Positions 8,429-16,935 of a stretch of DNA of 64,000 nt are shown here, in pieces. Positions within the stretch are counted from its first letter, which is position 1. Every line of letters starts with the position of its first letter. Source of the DNA: CAVXFL01 sp963761015 (GTDB taxonomy: Bacteria; Pseudomonadota; Alphaproteobacteria; Acetobacterales; Acetobacteraceae); NCBI GenBank assembly GCA_963761015.1, contig CAVXFL010000019.1:162595-226594 (forward strand), in the 5' to 3' direction. Made by a program: the position numbers and the translations under genes. The notes beneath the pieces were generated by a model. That model did no database searches. It saw nothing but the letters and a program-made list of their open reading frames with translations, and was not told where the DNA came from.

Positions 8429-9312
8429 AGCACCACGATCCCATGATGTTTGGCCTTGCCCTCGGGCTCCACGTGAATGGTGGGGACCAGGCCGTGTACC
8501 TCCTCGCGCAGCGCCGCCTCGATGCGGTCGCAGATATCGTGCGCCTCGGCCACAGTCATGGAGCCCGGCACCACCAGGTGGAATTCCAGGAAGGTGAGCC
8601 GCCCGGCGTTGCGGGTGCGCAGATCATGCGCCTCCAGCGCGCCGGCCGCGTGCTCCGCGACCAGCGCGCGGATGCGCTCCATGACCGCCGAGTTCGGCGC
8701 GGCGTCCATCAGCCCGCCCACGGACTCGCCGATCAGGCGGAAGCCGGCCCAGAGGATGTAGAGGGCGACGGCGGCGGCGATCGCGGGGTCGATCTGACGG
8801 ATGCCGGTGACAAAGACCAGAGAGAGGCCGAGGAGCACGCCGACCGAGGTGACCACGTCGGAGAACAGGTGGCGCGCGTCCGCAACCAGCGCGGCGGATC
8901 GGGTCCGATACCCCACCCGCAGCATCAGCGCCGCCCAGCTTCCGTTCAACAGGGTGGCCGTCGCGTTGAGGCCGAGGCCGGCGAGCGGCGCCGTGAGCGG
9001 GAGCGGGTGCCGCCACGTGGACCAGACGTGCTCCATGATGGACAAGGCGGCGACGACGATCAGCACCCCCTCGATCACGGCGGCGAAGAATTCCGCCTTG
9101 TCGTGGCCGTAGGGGTGGTTGGCGTCGGCCGGCATCGCGGCGACCCATAGCGCCACATAGGCCATGATGGCCGAGGCGACGTTCACCACGCTTTCCAGCG
9201 CGTCGGAATACAGCGCGGCGCTGCCGGTGATCCACCACGCGGCGGCCTTCAGCGCGATCACCGCCACGGCAACGCCGATGTTCGCGGCTGCTATGGACCA
9301 GGCCCGCTCCAC
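8425..9312 (-). CDS. cation diffusion facilitator (CDF) metal exporter
   Basis: 295 residues from GTG 9312, which is preceded by a purine-rich AGGGGGAGGG. The frame is open upstream to 9594 but those residues lack family similarity. Six membrane helices and a cytoplasmic metal-binding domain are recognisable, with HPYGHDKAEFF after helix II and AHDLRTRNAG in the C-terminal domain. Compared with E. coli YiiP, the transport-site pair Asp45/Asp49 appears as Glu and Asn (ESVVN), while the HLFSD pair is kept. The substrate (Zn, Fe, Mn or other) is therefore uncertain. Coupled to the adenosyltransferase gene. Confidence 0.82.
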   Translation of the reverse strand: MERAWSIAAANIGVAVAVIALKAAAWWITGSAALYSDALESVVNVASAIMAYVALWVAAMPADANHPYGHDKAEFFAAVIEGVLIVVAALSIMEHVWSTWRHPLPLTAPLAGLGLNATATLLNGSWAALMLRVGYRTRSAALVADARHLFSDVVTSVGVLLGLSLVFVTGIRQIDPAIAAAVALYILWAGFRLIGESVGGLMDAAPNSAVMERIRALVAEHAAGALEAHDLRTRNAGRLTFLEFHLVVPGSMTVAEAHDICDRIEAALREEVHGLVPTIHVEPEGKAKHHGIVVL

Positions 9313-9459
9313 TCCCTCCCCCTCGGTCCGGTCCGCCGCGACCCGGTTGCCGCGCGCGCATTCATGGCGCCTGATAGCGTGACTTGGCCAGGCCTGTCCG
9401 GCATTTGAATGCCGCGCCCGGCGGTGCGCCCTTGGCACGGCGCTTGCTTGATTCACGAC

Positions 9460-9702
9460 ATGTTGAAGCTCGTGATCCTTGTCTGCGCCATCGGCAGGCC
9501 GTGCGAATACCACTGGTGGGGCGAACCGTTCCGTACCGAGGCCGGCTGCTACGTGGCCGGCTACGTCGCGGCCGATGACTGGCTGCGCGCCCATGCCGGC
9601 TACGTTCTGCGCGGCCGGTCATGCGAACCAGTCCGGACGGACATGGCTGCCCACGAAATGAATAGGGCGCAGATCCGGCGTTCGCGCCTGATCAATCGCT
9701 AG
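9460..9702 (+). CDS. small cysteine-containing exported protein, unknown
   Basis: 80 residues from ATG 9460. A short hydrophobic N-terminus (MLKLVILVCAIG) is followed by four Cys in all (residues 9, 15, 30, 55), several Trp and the sequence YHWWGEPFRTEAGC. It could be secreted with disulphides or lie at the membrane. No named family is recognised. It lies divergently next to the CDF gene. The ATG has no clear ribosome binding site, so coding status is moderately supported. Confidence 0.5.
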   Translation: MLKLVILVCAIGRPCEYHWWGEPFRTEAGCYVAGYVAADDWLRAHAGYVLRGRSCEPVRTDMAAHEMNRAQIRRSRLINR

Positions 9703-9795
9703 ACAGAGGGCCGGCGCCGCAACCGTCGCGGCGTCCGCGCGGTTTACATGCCTCGGCGTCTATGGCACCAGCCGGTTCGAACCAATCGGCACGGC

Positions 9796-10362
9796 ATGAT
9801 GGCATCCTCGGCAATGCTTGTTCTTGCGCTGATTCTCGTGGCGTCCGCTGTGCCTGATGTTGCACGCGCGCAGCACCCGGCCGCGACGACGCCGAGCAAT
9901 AGCGCTTCGACCCGGACGAAGCCGGGCCGAATCGACACGGCGACCCTGGCCAAGTGGGGTGTTGCGGGCCGCGTCATCACAGGGAAGATTCCGACCCTGA
10001 ACATCGTCGTCGATCGGCGCAAGGTGTTGGCGAATTGGCGAGCAATTCGCGCGTCCGGCTTGGCACAAGCGACGGGTGACGCAGGCTGGGCCCAGGCGCA
10101 CCCGGTGGCGGCCTGCACGGATGTCGCGCTCGCCGCGATCCCGACGGTGCTGCACGAGATCTACCACGACGACGACACGCTGGATTACGCGCCGGTTTAC
10201 GTGTTGCTCGATTCGGCGGATTTCGAGAGCGGTCCGAAGCAAATGCTTTCGCTGAACGTGAACCGCGCGATGGTCCGCAAGATGCGCGGCAGACCTCTGC
10301 CCGCCGCGAAAGTCGCGTTCATGCCCTGGCTGGAAGCGCAGCTTCATCATGAACAACGCTGA
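9796..10362 (+). CDS. hypothetical exported protein
   Basis: 188 residues from ATG 9796, the first of two adjacent ATG codons; an earlier ATG at 9748 would only lengthen the region before the signal peptide. A classical Sec signal peptide (LVLALILVASAVPDVARA) ends in ARA followed by Q. The mature protein contains two Cys, an acidic EIYHDDDTLDY segment and VYVLLDSADF. No domain is recognised. Probably periplasmic. Confidence 0.62.
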   Translation: MMASSAMLVLALILVASAVPDVARAQHPAATTPSNSASTRTKPGRIDTATLAKWGVAGRVITGKIPTLNIVVDRRKVLANWRAIRASGLAQATGDAGWAQAHPVAACTDVALAAIPTVLHEIYHDDDTLDYAPVYVLLDSADFESGPKQMLSLNVNRAMVRKMRGRPLPAAKVAFMPWLEAQLHHEQR

Positions 10363-10551
10363 GTGGCTCACGTGGCCGATCCACGTTGGCCGAATTGTCT
10401 TACGCAGCCGCAGCATTCGTTCTGAGCAACGATCAAGGTCGCGCGGCCATCGAGGCTGTGCCTTGATCTTGCCTTGACTTTTGCGTGTCCGGATGCGTCC
10501 TCAACGGCTCGTGATGGTGCGGGCGGTCGCATTGCATGACACATTTCGGCC

Positions 10552-10977
10552 ATGCCGCTGCCCCGAGCCGCCCCCGATAACGGTTCCTCCGACCAGCCCG
10601 CGCGGACGATACTCGTCGTCGAGGACGACATTCTGATCCGCTCCACGTTGGCCGAGTTCCTCAGAGACGCCGGCTACCATGTATTCGAAGCCGTGAACGC
10701 CGCCGAGGCCAAAGCCGTGCTGAACGCCGGTGCGGTGGTCGATCTGGTATTCAGCGACGTGAGGATGCCGGGCGAGGAGAGCGGGGTGGCGTTGGCCGGC
10801 TGGATCCGCCGGCAGCATCCCGATACCGCCGTGCTGCTCACCTCCGGTTTTGCGGATGCGAAGGAAACCCGCCAACTGCCCGCCGATATTCTGGTGTTGC
10901 GCAAGCCGTATGCGTTGAGTGACGTGCTACGGCACATTCAAATCCTGCTGCGTCAAGCGAGAGCCGGAAATTCGTGA
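10552..10977 (+). CDS. stand-alone response regulator receiver (REC) protein
   Basis: 141 residues, a single receiver domain with no output domain. The acidic pocket EDD lies near residues 24-26, the phospho-acceptor Asp69 in VFSDVRMPG, the switch Thr97 in LLTSG and the conserved Lys118 in LRKPY. It therefore looks phosphorylation-competent and could act as a phosphate shuttle or a protein-protein switch. A degenerate paralogue follows 127 bases downstream in the same orientation. No histidine kinase lies nearby. Confidence 0.85.
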   Translation: MPLPRAAPDNGSSDQPARTILVVEDDILIRSTLAEFLRDAGYHVFEAVNAAEAKAVLNAGAVVDLVFSDVRMPGEESGVALAGWIRRQHPDTAVLLTSGFADAKETRQLPADILVLRKPYALSDVLRHIQILLRQARAGNS

Positions 10978-11103
10978 CCGTCGCCGCCAACAAGTGCTTG
11001 CGTCGCGATATTGAAGTCCGTTGTCAGTGGAGCGGCCGAGCGTGCGTCGGCTGAGGTCCGCGGTAGTCACAACAAGCCGTGATCGGACCGAACGCGGCAC
11101 GGC

Positions 11104-11568
11104 ATGGCAGCTTTTTGCAGCGTCATGCCAACCACCTCTCCGACTGGGACCGTAGCGCACTTCATCCCCACGATACTCCTGCTCGAAAACGAAGTGCTCA
11201 TCCGAATGCCGCTCGCGGAATATCTGCGGGACTGCGGCTATCGCGTGCTGGAGGCGACGACCGTCGCGGAAGCGCAGGCCGTGCTGAACGCGGGAATGCG
11301 CGTCGATCTCGTGTTCAGCAAAGTCAGGCTGGCGGGAAGCCAGAACGGATTCACCTTGGCGAACTGGGTGCGGCGACACCATCGGAGCACCAAAGTGTTG
11401 CTGGCGGCGAGCGTCGCCAACGCCGCGGAAAAAGCGGCTGATCTCTGCGCGAACGGCCCGATGCTGGTGCGCCCCGCCCAGCACGAGGCGGTTCTCCAAC
11501 GGATCCAGGGTCTGCTCCATCAGGCAAGGCGAATGGGTTTCGGACGGCGGAAAAGCAACACCGCCTAG
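11104..11568 (+). CDS. degenerate receiver-domain protein (pseudo-receiver)
   Basis: 154 residues, clearly a duplicate of the preceding receiver: shared stretches include AEYLRD.GY.V.EA and AQAVLNAG..VDLVFS. The phosphorylation residues are lost: the acceptor Asp is Lys73 (VFSKVRL), the acidic pair is ENE, the Thr/Ser switch is AAS and the conserved Lys is replaced in LVRPAQ. The fold is probably retained, so it could act as a phosphorylation-independent partner or antagonist of its neighbour. ATG 11125 is an alternative start. The frame is intact over the whole domain, which argues against simple decay. Confidence 0.75.
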   Translation: MAAFCSVMPTTSPTGTVAHFIPTILLLENEVLIRMPLAEYLRDCGYRVLEATTVAEAQAVLNAGMRVDLVFSKVRLAGSQNGFTLANWVRRHHRSTKVLLAASVANAAEKAADLCANGPMLVRPAQHEAVLQRIQGLLHQARRMGFGRRKSNTA

Positions 11569-11574
11569 CGCGGG

Positions 11575-14500
11575 TTACACGGTAAAGTATTTTGCGTGCG
11601 GATTGAGCGTGACGATGGCGCTGGTCGACTGTTCCGGTTCCAGTTGCCACTCGTCGGACAGCGACACGCCAATGCGCTCGGCGCCGAGCAGGCGCAGCAG
11701 CGGCGCCTGATCCTCGAGCTTGGGGCAGGCCGGATAGCCGAACGAATAGCGCGAGCCGCGATAGCTTTGGCCGAGCAGCCGGTCGATGTCGCGGTCATCC
11801 TCGGCGGCGAAACCCAACTCCGCGCGGATGCGCTTGTGGACGTATTCGGCGAACCCTTCGGCCATCTCGACCGACAACCCGTGCAGATACAGGTAATCCT
11901 GATAGCGGTTGTCCTCGAACCAGGCGCGCGTGGTGGCCGACGCTTTTTCTCCCATCGTGACAATTTGCAACCCGATCACGTCACGCTCGGCATCGTCGAT
12001 GTCGCGGAAGAAATCGGCGATGCACTCGCCATCGTCGCGCGGTTGGCGCGGCAAGGTGAAGCGGGCCAGTTCCGTTTCGCCGTCCTGGTCGAAGACGATC
12101 AAATCGTTCCCCTGGCCGGCGGCCTTCCAGTAACCGTAGGCGGCGCGCGGCTGCAAAGTTTGTTGTTCCTCGCACAGCGCCAGCATCCGGCGCAGCACGG
12201 GACGCAGTTCCTGCCGCGCCCAGCCGAGAAAGTCATCCAGGCTGCGGCCCTGCTTGCGGAACCCCCACTGGAATTGGTAGAGGCTGCGCTCGTTCAGAAA
12301 CGGCACGATCGCCTTCGGCGCCGCCTCGATGATGCGCGCGCCCCAGAACGGCGGCGTCGGCACGGCCACGCCCTCGGTCAGCCGCTGCCGGCGCGCCCGC
12401 ACCTCGGCCACGTCCACCGGCCGGAAGGCGCGCGCGTCGGCCTGGCCGAGCTTGCGGGTGTTGTTGCGCGGCCGGCCGGATCGCCGCGCCTGCACCGCCG
12501 CGAGATAATCGTCGAACGCGTTACCGGTCACCTTGTCCATCAGGTGCAGGCCGTCGAACGCGTCCTTGGCATACGCCACGCGGCCGGAGCCGTAGGAGGC
12601 GACGCAATTCTCTTCCACATAGCCGCGGGTCAGCGCGGCGCCGCCGAGCAGCACCGGGATTTCCAGGCCCTGGCGCGTCATCTCCTCCAAATTCTCGCGC
12701 ATGACGACGGTGGATTTCACCAGCAGCCCGGACATGCCGATCGCGTGCGCCCGATGCTCGCGCGCGGCGCTCAGCATGTCGCCGAGCGGAACCTTGATGC
12801 CGAGATTGACCACGCGATAGCCGTTGTTGGTCAGGATGATGTCGACCAGATTCTTGCCAATGTCGTGCACGTCGCCCTTCACGGTGGCGAGCACGATGGT
12901 TCCCTTTTCCTGCCCGTCGACGCGCTCCATGAACGGTTCGAGATAGGCGACCGCCGCCTTCATCGTCTCGGCGCTTTGCAGCACGAAGGGCAACTGCATT
13001 TTTCCGGCGCCGAACAGGTCGCCCACCACCTTCATGCCATTGAGCAGGATCGTGTTGATGATGTCGAGCGGTGAATAGGCTTTCAGCGCCTCCTCCAGAT
13101 CGTCCGCGAGGCCCTTGCGGTCGCCGTCCACGATGCGGTCCTTCAGCCTGCCCTCGACCGTTTCCGCGCGCTGCTTGCGCGTGGCCGCGGCAGCCTTGCG
13201 GTCCGCGAACAGTTGCAAAAGCCGTTGCAGCGGATCGTAGTCCTCCGTGCGGCGATCGAAGATCAGATCCTCCGCGACCTTCAGTTCCTCGGGCGCGATC
13301 TGGTGCAGCGGGCGGATCTTGCTGACATGCACGATGGCGCCGGTCATGCCGGCGCGGAGCGCGTGGTCGAGGAAGACGCTGTTCAGCACGGCACGCGCGG
13401 CCGGATTGAGGCCGAAGCTGATGTTGGACAGGCCGAGAATGATCTGGATGTCGGGGAATTCCGCGCGGATCGCGCGAATGCCCTCGATCGTCCATTCGCC
13501 GAGCTTGCGGTCGTCCTCGTTGCCGGTGGCGATCGTGAACGTCAGCGGATCGATCAGCAGGTCGGATTGCGGCAAGCCGTGCTTGTCGCAGGCGAAATTG
13601 ACCAGCCTTCGCGCGATCTCCAGCTTGCGCTCCGGCGGCTTCGCCATCCCCTGCTCGTCGATGGTGAGCGCGATCACCCCGGTGCCGAAGCGGCGCGCGA
13701 GCTTCAGCCGCGCATCGGCCGCGGCCTCGCCGTCCTCGAAATTGATCGAGTTGATGATCGGCTTGCCACCGTGCAGCTTCAGCGCGCGCTCGATCACCGG
13801 GGTTTCCGTCGAATCGATCACCAGCGGCGCGTTCACCGCCGCCGAGAAGCGGCGGATCACCTCGTCCATTTCGCCACCCTCGTCGCGCCCCACGAAGGCG
13901 GTGCAGACATCGAGCGCGTTCGAGCCCTCGGCCACTTGCTCGCGCGCCATGGCGACGCAGCCGTCCCAGTCGCCGCGTTCCTGCAACTCGCGCCAGCGCT
14001 TCGAGCCGTTGGCGTTGCAGCGCTCGCCGATGGAGAAATAGCTGTTCTCCTGGCGCAGCGATGTCTGGCTGTAGAGGCTGGCGACCGCCGGAACCCATAC
14101 CGGCTTGCGCATGACCGGCGCGGGCCGGAATTTGGCTCCGTCGCGCCGGCGCAGCATGGCGTCGAGCGCGGCGATGTGCGGGCAATCGGTGCCGCAGCAG
14201 CCGCCGATCAGGTTCACGCCGTCCTCGGCCACGAACCGCTCGAGCCAGCTCGCCAACTCGGCGGCGCCGAGCGGGTAGTGCGGCCTGCCGTCCACCAGCT
14301 CCGGCAGGCCGGCGTTCGGCTGCACCGACAACAGGCCCGGCCAGTTGGCGCCGAGCCATTTGATATGCTCGGCCATCTCCTGCGGGCCGGTGGCGCAGTT
14401 CAGGCCCATGAGCGGCACGTCCAGCGCGTGCACGATGGTCGCCGCCGCGGCGATGTCCGGGCCGACCAGCAAGCGTGCCGGTGGTCTCGACCGTCACCTG

Positions 14501-15067
14501 AACGAATATAGGCGTGTCGGTGTCCGCCTCGGCGCGGGCGACCTTCGCCCCGTTCACCGCGGCCTTGATCTGCAACGGGTCCTGGCAGGTCTCGATCAGG
14601 ACGGCGTCGACGCCGCCCGCGATCAGGCCACGGCATTGCTCGGCGAGCGCCGCTTCCAGCGCGTCGTACGCGATGTTGCCGAGGCTCGGCAGCTTGGTGC
14701 CCGGACCGACGCTGCCGATCACCCAGCGATGCCGGCCGTCGGCGAAGCGGTCCGCAGCTTCGCGGGCCAGTTCGGCGGCGCGGCGGTTGATCTCGTGCGC
14801 GCGCTCGGCGAGGTCGAACTCGCCCAAAGTGACCGGGCTGGCGCCGAAACTGTTGGTCTCCACCATGTCGGCGCCGGCGGCGAAGTAGGAGCAGTGGATG
14901 TCGCGCACCAGGTCGGGGCGCGAGAGGGTGAGCACGTCGGTGCAGTTCTCGCGCCCCCAGTAATCGCGCTCGACATCGAGCGTGAGCGCCTGGACGCGGC
15001 TGCCCATGCCGCCGTCGCACAGGAGCACGCGCTCGCGCAGGGCCTCGAGCAGATGCGGACGGCTCAT
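11575..15067 (-). CDS. metH: cobalamin-dependent methionine synthase, frameshift at 14473
   Basis: Transfers a methyl group from 5-methyltetrahydrofolate to homocysteine through methylcobalamin. With one base removed near 14473 the product is 1,163 residues and has all four modules. These are the homocysteine domain (LLCDGGMGSRVQ; zinc Cys in NCATGP and GGCCGTDCPH), the pterin domain (from SIGERCNANGSKRW), the B12 domain with GDVHDIGKNLV, and the AdoMet activation domain with RGSRYSFGYPACP. The shift sits between VETTGT and LLVGPDI, where the family has continuous sequence. The ATG at 15067 overlaps the stop of the ArsR-methyltransferase gene (ATGA), so the two are coupled. No metF is adjacent. 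The single extra C is probably a sequence error. Confidence 0.9.
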
Positions 15068-16035
15068 GCGGTTTCCTTCAGGCGGCCAGGGTCGGTTGCG
15101 GCCGGCGCGCGCACGGCCAGTGCGGCGGACCAGAGGCGCACCTCGGGCGCGCCCGGAACGGCGAGGGCGGGGGAGGGCGCGAGGCCGGCATCGGCCAGCA
15201 ACCGCGCCATGGCGCCATCGGAAAAGCCGCGCCAGCGATGCGCGAGGCGTTCGGCCATGTCGCTGCGCCGGTGTTCGGCGAGGTCGACGACGATCAGTTG
15301 GCCGCCTGGCGCCAGCACGCGCGCCGCCTCGGCCAGCGCGCCGGCCGGGTCCTCGGCGTAGTGCAGCACCATCTGCAGCACGGCCAGATCGAACGCGCCG
15401 TCCGCGAGCGGCAGGCGGTACATGTCGGCCAGCCGGACGGAGCAATGGCCGAGCCCCGGCTGCGCCAGCCGCGCGCGGGCGAGCGCCAGCATGGCGCGGC
15501 TGGCGTCCACGCCGAGCGCGGACCGGGCGCGCGGCGCCAACAGTTCGAGCAGCCGTCCGGTGCCGGTGCCAATGTCGAGCAGCCGCCCGATCGGATCGGG
15601 CAGCAGCGTCAGGAGCGCCGACTCGACCGCGGGAGCATCGAGGCCGAGCGCGCGCATTTCGTCCCAATCCGCGCCTTGGCGGCGGAAGCTTTCGGAGGCG
15701 ACACGGGCGCGCTCGGCGAGCACGCGCGCGGCGTGCCGGCGGTCGGCGGCGAGCACCGGATCGTCGTCGGGCAGGCGGGCGAGCAGGTCGCGCACCAGCG
15801 ACCCGGCCGGGCCGGCGGCCACGGCGAACCAGACATTGGCGCCTTCGCGCGTGCGCTCCAGCAGCCCGGCCTCGCCGAGCAGCTTGAGGTGGCGCGACAG
15901 GCGCGGCTGTGACTGGCCGAGGATTTCCGTCAGCTCGACCACGCAGAACGCGCCGCGCGCGGCCAGCGCGAGCAGGCGCAGCCGGGTCGGTTCGGCGAGG
16001 GCGCGCAGGGCGGCGACGAGTTGGTCCACATGCAA
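15064..16035 (-). CDS. ArsR-family regulator fused to a SAM-dependent methyltransferase
   Basis: 323 residues. Residues 1-90 form an ArsR winged helix (ALAEPTRLRLLALAARG, then GQSQPRLSRHLKLL). Residues 140-290 form a class I methyltransferase fold with LLDIGTGTGRLLELL and the post-I motif. Proteins with this architecture next to metH are known or predicted sensors of S-adenosylmethionine or S-adenosylhomocysteine controlling methionine genes. TTG 16035 is the listed start; GTG 16029 gives the equally plausible N-terminus VDQLVAAL. A palindrome just upstream is a good candidate for its own operator. It is translationally coupled to metH. Confidence 0.85.
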   Translation of the reverse strand: MHVDQLVAALRALAEPTRLRLLALAARGAFCVVELTEILGQSQPRLSRHLKLLGEAGLLERTREGANVWFAVAAGPAGSLVRDLLARLPDDDPVLAADRRHAARVLAERARVASESFRRQGADWDEMRALGLDAPAVESALLTLLPDPIGRLLDIGTGTGRLLELLAPRARSALGVDASRAMLALARARLAQPGLGHCSVRLADMYRLPLADGAFDLAVLQMVLHYAEDPAGALAEAARVLAPGGQLIVVDLAEHRRSDMAERLAHRWRGFSDGAMARLLADAGLAPSPALAVPGAPEVRLWSAALAVRAPAATDPGRLKETA

Positions 16036-16043
16036 CCAAATCG

Positions 16044-16061
16044 CATAAACATATCCTTATG
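16044..16061 (-). promoter_or_regulatory. candidate ArsR-type operator upstream of the regulator-metH unit
   Basis: On the minus strand the sequence is CATAAGGATATGTTTATG, an 18-base palindrome with seven of nine base pairs matching. It lies 8-14 bases upstream of the candidate starts at 16035 and 16029. AT-rich palindromes of this kind are typical of ArsR operators. The short spacing implies a very short or absent leader. Binding is inferred. Confidence 0.5.
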
Positions 16062-16075
16062 TCCAGATGGTTTGG

Positions 16076-16597
16076 CTACGGCGGCGGGATGTCGCTGTCG
16101 GCCGCACCGAGCGGTCGTTGCATGAGCACGACGTCGAGCCAGCGGCCGAATTTGCATCCGGCCGCCCGCAAGAGGCCGACCTGCTTGAAGCCGAGACTGG
16201 CATGCACGCCGATGGAGGCGACGTTCTCCTCGTCGCCGATGACCGCGATCATCTGTCGGAATCCGGCCGCCTCGGCCGCGCGCAGCAATTCCGCGACCAG
16301 CGCCTTGCCGACCCCTTGGCCGCGCACGTCGTCGCGCACGTAGATGCTGTCCTCGGCGCAGTATCGATACGCGGATCGATCGCGATACTGCGTGAAATAG
16401 GCATACCCTAATATTCCACTGGCGTCGGCCGAGATCAGCCACGCCCAGCCGCATCGTTCGGCTTCGTGGAATCGCGCCTTCATTTCCTCAACCGAAGGTG
16501 GGGCCGCCTCGAATGTCCCCGTGCCGTGCAGCACGTGATGGGCGTAAATCGCCTGGACTTCGGGAATATCCGACGCTGTCGCTTGCCGTATTTGCAT
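16076..16597 (-). CDS. GNAT N-acetyltransferase, phosphinothricin acetyltransferase-like
   Basis: 173 residues, full length for the Pat/Bar-like family. The N-terminus MQIRQATASDIPEVQAIYAHHVL and the motif TFEAAPPSVEEMKAR are characteristic. The acetyl-CoA-binding loop is VRGQGVGKALV, followed by NVASIGVHASLGFKQVG. Such enzymes acetylate amino groups of small molecules; the natural substrate is often methionine sulfoximine or a related compound, which is inferred here. It lies 40 bases upstream of the ArsR-methyltransferase gene on the same strand, with the candidate operator between them. Confidence 0.85.
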   Translation of the reverse strand: MQIRQATASDIPEVQAIYAHHVLHGTGTFEAAPPSVEEMKARFHEAERCGWAWLISADASGILGYAYFTQYRDRSAYRYCAEDSIYVRDDVRGQGVGKALVAELLRAAEAAGFRQMIAVIGDEENVASIGVHASLGFKQVGLLRAAGCKFGRWLDVVLMQRPLGAADSDIPPP

Positions 16598-16935
16598 GGG
16601 TCACTCGCGGTGATTCCAGCCGGAAGCGGCGGACGCTTCCGCTTCCGGTAGATTAAGGATATAGTAGTAAAACCGGGGCGAAAAATCGCGGCACCCGGCA
16701 GGTCGCAACGACAACAGCAGCCGGCCCCGGCCGGTTGCGGCGGCGGAGAGAACGCCCGGTTGCAAGAGTTTGATCGCGCGAATGCCCCTGGGGTGTGCTA
16801 AACTCTGGCGGGGACAGTCGCGAACGGGCTGGCAGGACGCCATTCCGCAAGTTTATAACTGGCGCCGCCGGGCACTGCCCCGGGGGAACGGCCGTGACCT
16901 GACGGTCTGAACGAGCAAGGTCGAGGAACCCTAAT
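16598..16935. other. 338-base intergenic region with an inverted repeat
   Basis: Lies between the GNAT gene (minus) and the type I secretion ABC transporter gene (plus), so it should hold divergent promoters. It contains a ten-base inverted repeat, CCGGAAGCGG (16620-16629) with CCGCTTCCGG (16639-16648), close to the GNAT start. An AT-richer stretch (ATTAAGGATATAGTAG) follows. No gene is supported here. Confidence 0.5.

Noticed and set aside
12521..16039. 1,172-residue minus-strand open frame across metH and the regulator
   Set aside because: Only its middle third is real protein (the MetH N-terminus after ATG 15067). The rest is an out-of-frame shadow typical of GC-rich DNA.
16036..16075. 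SAM, SAH or cobalamin riboswitch ahead of metH
   Set aside because: The gap is only 40 bases and contains a short palindrome, too small for a known riboswitch.
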